DNA of 64,000 nucleotides, taken from assembly GCF_024498355.1 (NCBI RefSeq), contig NZ_CP101833.1, forward strand, positions 787,001-851,000, read 5' to 3'. Source of the stretch: Bacillus pumilus (GTDB taxonomy: Bacteria > Bacillota > Bacilli > Bacillales > Bacillaceae). How positions within the stretch are numbered: position 1 is the first letter of the stretch; each line of letters opens with the position of its first letter. The translations under genes and the position numbers were made by a program. This document shows positions 61,061 through 64,000 of this stretch, piece by piece. A model generated the notes under the pieces. It was not told the DNA's origin, searched no databases, and was given only the letters and a program-made list of their open reading frames with translations.

Positions 61061-62086
61061 GTGAAAGCAGTTGGACTATTTGAGTACTTGCCGATTGAGC
61101 ATGAGCAAAGCCTGATTGATCAGGAGGTAGCAAAGCCTCAAGCAGCTGGCAGAGATATACTGGTGAAGGTAGAGGCTGTGTCGGTGAATCCAGTTGATAC
61201 AAAGGTGAGGTCACCGAAGGATCAGAAGGAAGAAGAACTGAAAATTCTTGGCTACGATGCAAGCGGAACGGTTGTTGAAGTAGGCGAAGCGTGTACGTTG
61301 TTTCAGCCTGGTGACCACGTGTACTACGCAGGAGATATCACGCGTCAAGGCTCAAATAGTGAGTACCAGCTTGTGGATGAGCGCATTGTGGCGAAAAAGC
61401 CTGCAAATCTCTCTTTTGCAGAAGCAGCAGCGATTCCTCTTACAACGATTACGGCATATGAGGCTTTATTTGACCGGATGCATGTCAAGCGAAATGCAGA
61501 AGGCTCGACACTGCTTATCATCGGTGGTGCAGGCGGGGTGGGCTCGATTGCCATTCAGCTGGCCAAATTGGCGAAGGCAACCGTGATCGCCAGCGCATCA
61601 AGACCAGAAACAAAAGAATGGTGTCTGTCATTAGGGGCCGATCATATCATTGACCATCATGAGCCGCTCTTCACGCAGCTTCAGGAAAAAGGGATTGGCG
61701 AAGTGGATTTCATTTTATGCTTAAATGATACAGACGGGCATTTTAAAGGCATGACAGAAGCCATTAAACCTCAAGGCACGATCTGTACCATTGTTGAAAA
61801 TCAACACCATCTAGACATTCAATTGCTCAAAAACAAAAGTGCTGCATTTGTGTGGGAATTCATGTTCACACGGCCTATGTACGAAACAGCGGATATGATC
61901 AAGCAGCACGAGCTTTTAACTGAAGCGAGCGAGTTATTTGAACAGGGAAAATTAACGCATACTTTAACAAAGGTACTCAGCCCGATCAATGCCGCCAATT
62001 TGAAACAGGCACATCAAACGCTTGAGCAAGGGAAGATGATTGGTAAATTTGTGCTAGAAGGGTTTGAGAGAGGGGAGAGCATATGA
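61061..62086 (+). CDS. MDR-superfamily quinone-oxidoreductase/zinc-type alcohol dehydrogenase-like protein
   Basis: A 341-residue NADPH-dependent oxidoreductase. The pattern AVSVNPVDTKVRSP and GYDASGTVVEVGEAC mark the N-terminal GroES-like domain, and GGAGGVGSIAIQLAKL (about residue 155) is the nucleotide-binding loop. The catalytic zinc ligands of true alcohol dehydrogenases are absent, so a zinc-free quinone reductase role is likelier despite the common name. GTG 61061 follows AAAGGGA; the upstream in-frame ATG adds unconserved residues. It overlaps yfiT by four bases. Confidence 0.85.
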   Translation: MKAVGLFEYLPIEHEQSLIDQEVAKPQAAGRDILVKVEAVSVNPVDTKVRSPKDQKEEELKILGYDASGTVVEVGEACTLFQPGDHVYYAGDITRQGSNSEYQLVDERIVAKKPANLSFAEAAAIPLTTITAYEALFDRMHVKRNAEGSTLLIIGGAGGVGSIAIQLAKLAKATVIASASRPETKEWCLSLGADHIIDHHEPLFTQLQEKGIGEVDFILCLNDTDGHFKGMTEAIKPQGTICTIVENQHHLDIQLLKNKSAAFVWEFMFTRPMYETADMIKQHELLTEASELFEQGKLTHTLTKVLSPINAANLKQAHQTLEQGKMIGKFVLEGFERGESI

Positions 62087-62610
62087 CGTCATTACAATAT
62101 CCGATTGGCTTATATGAACCGGTTGAAACACAAACGAAAGAACAGCTTGAGGCATGGATCGATCAGTTGGCTGCGATTCCTCAACGGTATGAAGAGGTGA
62201 CTGCACAGTTGGCAGATGCTCAGCTGGATACACCGTATCGGCCGGGAGGATGGACCGTCCGTCAGCTCATTCATCACGTAGCGGACAGCCATCTGAATGC
62301 TTACTTGCGATTCAAACTCGCTCTCACAGAAGTTACACCGCACATACGTCCATATGATCAGGAGGGATTTGCCTCCCTTCCAGATAGTAAGGCACCCATC
62401 AGCCTATCACTGTCCTTGATCAGCAGTCTGCATCGCAGGTGGGTCACCCTGCTTCGCGGGATGACAGAGGAAGACTTTAGCGATGCTTATTATCATCCAG
62501 CCGATCAACAAACGGTGTCTTTATATGATGCAACAGGAATGTACGTCTGGCATTCACAGCACCACCTTGCCCATGTGACGGAATTAATCAAAAGAAATCA
62601 GTGGAATTAA
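62083..62610 (+). CDS. yfiT: DinB-like metal-dependent protein YfiT (bacillithiol-transferase type)
   Basis: A 175-residue four-helix-bundle protein of the DinB/YfiT family. The three metal-binding His residues are visible as LIHHVADSH near residue 64 and HSQHHLAHVTELIK near the C-terminus. Related proteins in Firmicutes act as bacillithiol S-transferases; YfiT of B. subtilis has a metal site of this kind. ATG overlaps the stop of the oxidoreductase gene, so these two are co-transcribed. Confidence 0.9.
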   Translation: MTSLQYPIGLYEPVETQTKEQLEAWIDQLAAIPQRYEEVTAQLADAQLDTPYRPGGWTVRQLIHHVADSHLNAYLRFKLALTEVTPHIRPYDQEGFASLPDSKAPISLSLSLISSLHRRWVTLLRGMTEEDFSDAYYHPADQQTVSLYDATGMYVWHSQHHLAHVTELIKRNQWN

Positions 62611-62622
62611 AGGAGTAGACAC

Positions 62623-62904
62623 ATGTCTGGTAGAAGAATTGTCGGCGCCATGTTTATTTGTATGGCGGCATTGTTTTATATAGCAAAATACGTTTTGTTT
62701 GAGATACGCTATAGTAACAGCTTAGGCTCAGAAAGAACGATTGAGGAACTTGAACATCTGCTGCCTGGTGGGACATGGATCAGCATCATTTTTCTCATCA
62801 TCGGTGTAGGTTATCTCTTATGGGATGACAGGGAAGTCATTCGTCAATATCTCTTCACCCCAGATCGACAAGTAGAAGAAATAAAAAAGACGGACCTCAA
62901 GTGA
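62623..62904 (+). CDS. Small membrane protein, 93 residues
   Basis: Two hydrophobic helices (about residues 5-25 and 48-68) with a charged loop between them and a hydrophilic C-terminus. The start follows AAAGGAG. It is the third gene of the operon with yfiT (12-base gap) and its end overlaps a symmetrical terminator shared with yfiV. No family recognised. Confidence 0.7.
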   Translation: MSGRRIVGAMFICMAALFYIAKYVLFEIRYSNSLGSERTIEELEHLLPGGTWISIIFLIIGVGYLLWDDREVIRQYLFTPDRQVEEIKKTDLK

Positions 62905-62917
62905 CCGTCTTTTTTCC
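62884..62917. terminator. Bidirectional terminator between the yfiT operon and yfiV
   Basis: AAAAAGACGG and CCGTCTTTTT form a perfect stem around ACCTCAAGTGA; it includes the stop of the small membrane protein. Confidence 0.85.
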
Positions 62918-62926
62918 TTTTCATTT

Positions 62927-63406
62927 TTAGCCTCGTTCAGGACGTAGTGCCTTTTCTAAAATGGCTAGACCTTCATTGACTTTTTCTTTTTCCTCATCAT
63001 TGAGCCGTTGCAGGGAATTTTTAATTTTTTCGTGTCCTTTTTGATAAATACTTCTGAAAATATTTTTGGCTTCCTCTGTCAGTTCTACAACAATGATTCG
63101 CCGGTCACGCTCAGAATGCTTTCGCTCGACAAAGTTAGACTGTTCTAAACGGTCAAGCAGGCCAGTCATATTGGACAAAGAAGCCCCCATTTTTTCAGCA
63201 ATTTCGGATACCTTGAGAGAGCCATGGTTATTGAGCAGCATGAGCACCTTCATTTGAGGCATACTCATATCAAGCTTCATCCATTCAGAAACATCTCCAA
63301 GTCCTGCAGCAGTGAGCACTTTCATATAGAGCACCCATGTCTTTTTTTCCTCAGGAGATAGAATTTCTTCTTTTAGTACGGTGGTGTCATGAATATTATA
63401 TTCCAC
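62927..63406 (-). CDS. yfiV: MarR family regulator YfiV
   Basis: A 159-residue winged-helix regulator. The MarR DNA-binding core is visible as MPQMKVLMLLNNHGSLKVSEIAEKMGASLSNMTGLLDRLEQSNFVERKHSERDRRIIVVELTEEAK. Position between yfiT and mprF matches B. subtilis yfiV, where it neighbours the efflux gene yfiU; yfiU itself is absent here. ATG follows GGAAGTG. Target genes unknown; the neighbouring oxidoreductase-yfiT operon is a candidate. Confidence 0.88.
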   Translation of the reverse strand: MEYNIHDTTVLKEEILSPEEKKTWVLYMKVLTAAGLGDVSEWMKLDMSMPQMKVLMLLNNHGSLKVSEIAEKMGASLSNMTGLLDRLEQSNFVERKHSERDRRIIVVELTEEAKNIFRSIYQKGHEKIKNSLQRLNDEEKEKVNEGLAILEKALRPERG

Positions 63407-63574
63407 GCTTGTTCACTTCCTTTAAGCGGCTCTTTTCTTTATATTACTGATTTTCCCTTCTAATTGAAAGTATCATCAAGCTTTTGAATGTTAAACTGCA
63501 TGAATCAAGTGGTATTTGTTGTATAATAATGTTCAGTTGAAATAAATGAAGCAACCTAGAAAGTTGGGAAAAAC

Positions 63575-64000
63575 ATGTGGAACAAAAAAACGGGTATGAC
63601 GATCTTAAAAATGCTCTTTCCGATCGTGATCATCCTTGTCTTAATTTTTGTCGCCAAGCAGGAGCTGAGCGGCCTTTCCATTAAAAAGACTTTTTATATT
63701 ATTGACAGCTTGAATCGAATGGACTTGTTTATTCTTGTCTTTCTTGGACTTGTCGCGGTTTTATCGATGTCCTTATATGATTTTATTTTAAGAAGAAGCC
63801 TTAACATGCCAATCAGCGGCTGGAAAACGATTCGCATTTCTTGGATTGCGAACTCCTTTAACAGTGTACTTGGTTTCGGCGGCTTATCGGGAGCAGGGCT
63901 CAGAACGCTTCTATACAAAGAGTACATAACAGATACGAAAAAACTGCTGAAAGGCATTGCCCTTTTGACATCGTCTGTCCTTTTGGGCTTATCTATTTTC
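63575..64000 (+). CDS. mprF: Phosphatidylglycerol lysyltransferase MprF (5' part)
   Basis: The first 142 residues of a multi-helix membrane protein that runs off the window. Four hydrophobic segments and the MprF-type stretch ISWIANSFNSVLGFGGLSGAGLRTLLYKEY are visible. MprF attaches lysine to phosphatidylglycerol and flips the product outward, lowering susceptibility to cationic peptides and daptomycin. B. subtilis mprF (yfiX) lies next to yfiV, which supports the call. ATG 63575 follows a weak AAAGTTGGG site. Confidence 0.9.
   Translation, partial: MWNKKTGMTILKMLFPIVIILVLIFVAKQELSGLSIKKTFYIIDSLNRMDLFILVFLGLVAVLSMSLYDFILRRSLNMPISGWKTIRISWIANSFNSVLGFGGLSGAGLRTLLYKEYITDTKKLLKGIALLTSSVLLGLSIF

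Noticed and set aside
1..64000. CRISPR array, prophage, restriction or other defence system, rRNA or tRNA genes
   Set aside because: No regular short repeats, phage or nuclease gene sets, or structural RNA genes other than the T-boxes were seen on reading both strands.

Overview
This window is chromosomal DNA of a low-GC, spore-forming Bacillus, most likely a member of the Bacillus pumilus group (B. pumilus / safensis / altitudinis). This is inferred from gene order: ltaS - treP-treA-treR - yfkN-yfkM-yfkK-yfkJIH-yfkF-yfkE-yfkD-yfkC-yfkAB-yfjT-pdaA-corA(yfjQ)-yfjP-yfjO follows the B. subtilis ltaS-to-yfj order, the right end matches yfiT...yfiV-mprF, and the tandem GH18 chitinases resemble the ChiS/ChiL pair I recall from B. 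pumilus SG2. No rRNA, tRNA, CRISPR array or prophage was seen.

Layout. 1-6.3 kb: lipoteichoic acid synthase (cut by the window edge), a PLP decarboxylase of unknown substrate, a chemoreceptor and a DUF1992 protein. 6.3-10.3 kb: the trehalose operon with promoter, two TreR-type operators and a cre-like site. 10.4-33.2 kb: the conserved yfk/yfj backbone, including the very large wall-anchored nucleotide phosphoesterase YfkN, sigma-B promoters for yfkM and yfkJIH, a probable sigma-G promoter for pdaA, and an abundant-looking small secreted protein with an SD-like stabiliser in its leader. 33.2-43.7 kb: accessory genes: a methyltransferase, a DUF6508 pseudogene, a LysR regulator with a divergent tautomerase/carboxymuconolactone pair, a DUF1835 protein, and a thrZ-type threonyl-tRNA synthetase gene behind two nearly identical tandem T-box riboswitches but interrupted by a stop codon.

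43.7-53.8 kb: a self-contained chitin-utilisation island. Two secreted GH18 chitinases cut chitin; a lactose/cellobiose-family PTS (IIA, IIB, IIC) would import and phosphorylate chitobiose; a ChbG/YdjC deacetylase and a GH4 phospho-glycosidase would process it; and a GntR/UTRA regulator sits in the middle. The same 16-bp operator-like sequence lies between the divergent PTS and regulator promoters and just after the chitinase promoter, and cre sites accompany both. The island has a decayed IS1182-type transposase end on its left, a dead glutamyl endopeptidase gene on its right, and a 16-bp direct repeat outside both.

53.8-64 kb: a TetR-controlled small multidrug resistance pair, VanZ-like and DUF6884 proteins, a rhamnogalacturonan acetylesterase-type SGNH hydrolase, a Fur-box-controlled YcgT flavoprotein, a frameshifted ynfA, an ECF sigma/anti-sigma pair, a quinone-oxidoreductase-like gene, yfiT, a MarR regulator (yfiV) and the start of mprF.

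At least six genes are visibly broken (GNAT acetyltransferase, DUF6508, thrZ, IS1182 transposase, glutamyl endopeptidase, ynfA). I found no clearly new defence or mobile system. The most informative signals are the island's shared operator and boundary repeats, and the riboswitch-equipped but interrupted thrZ.
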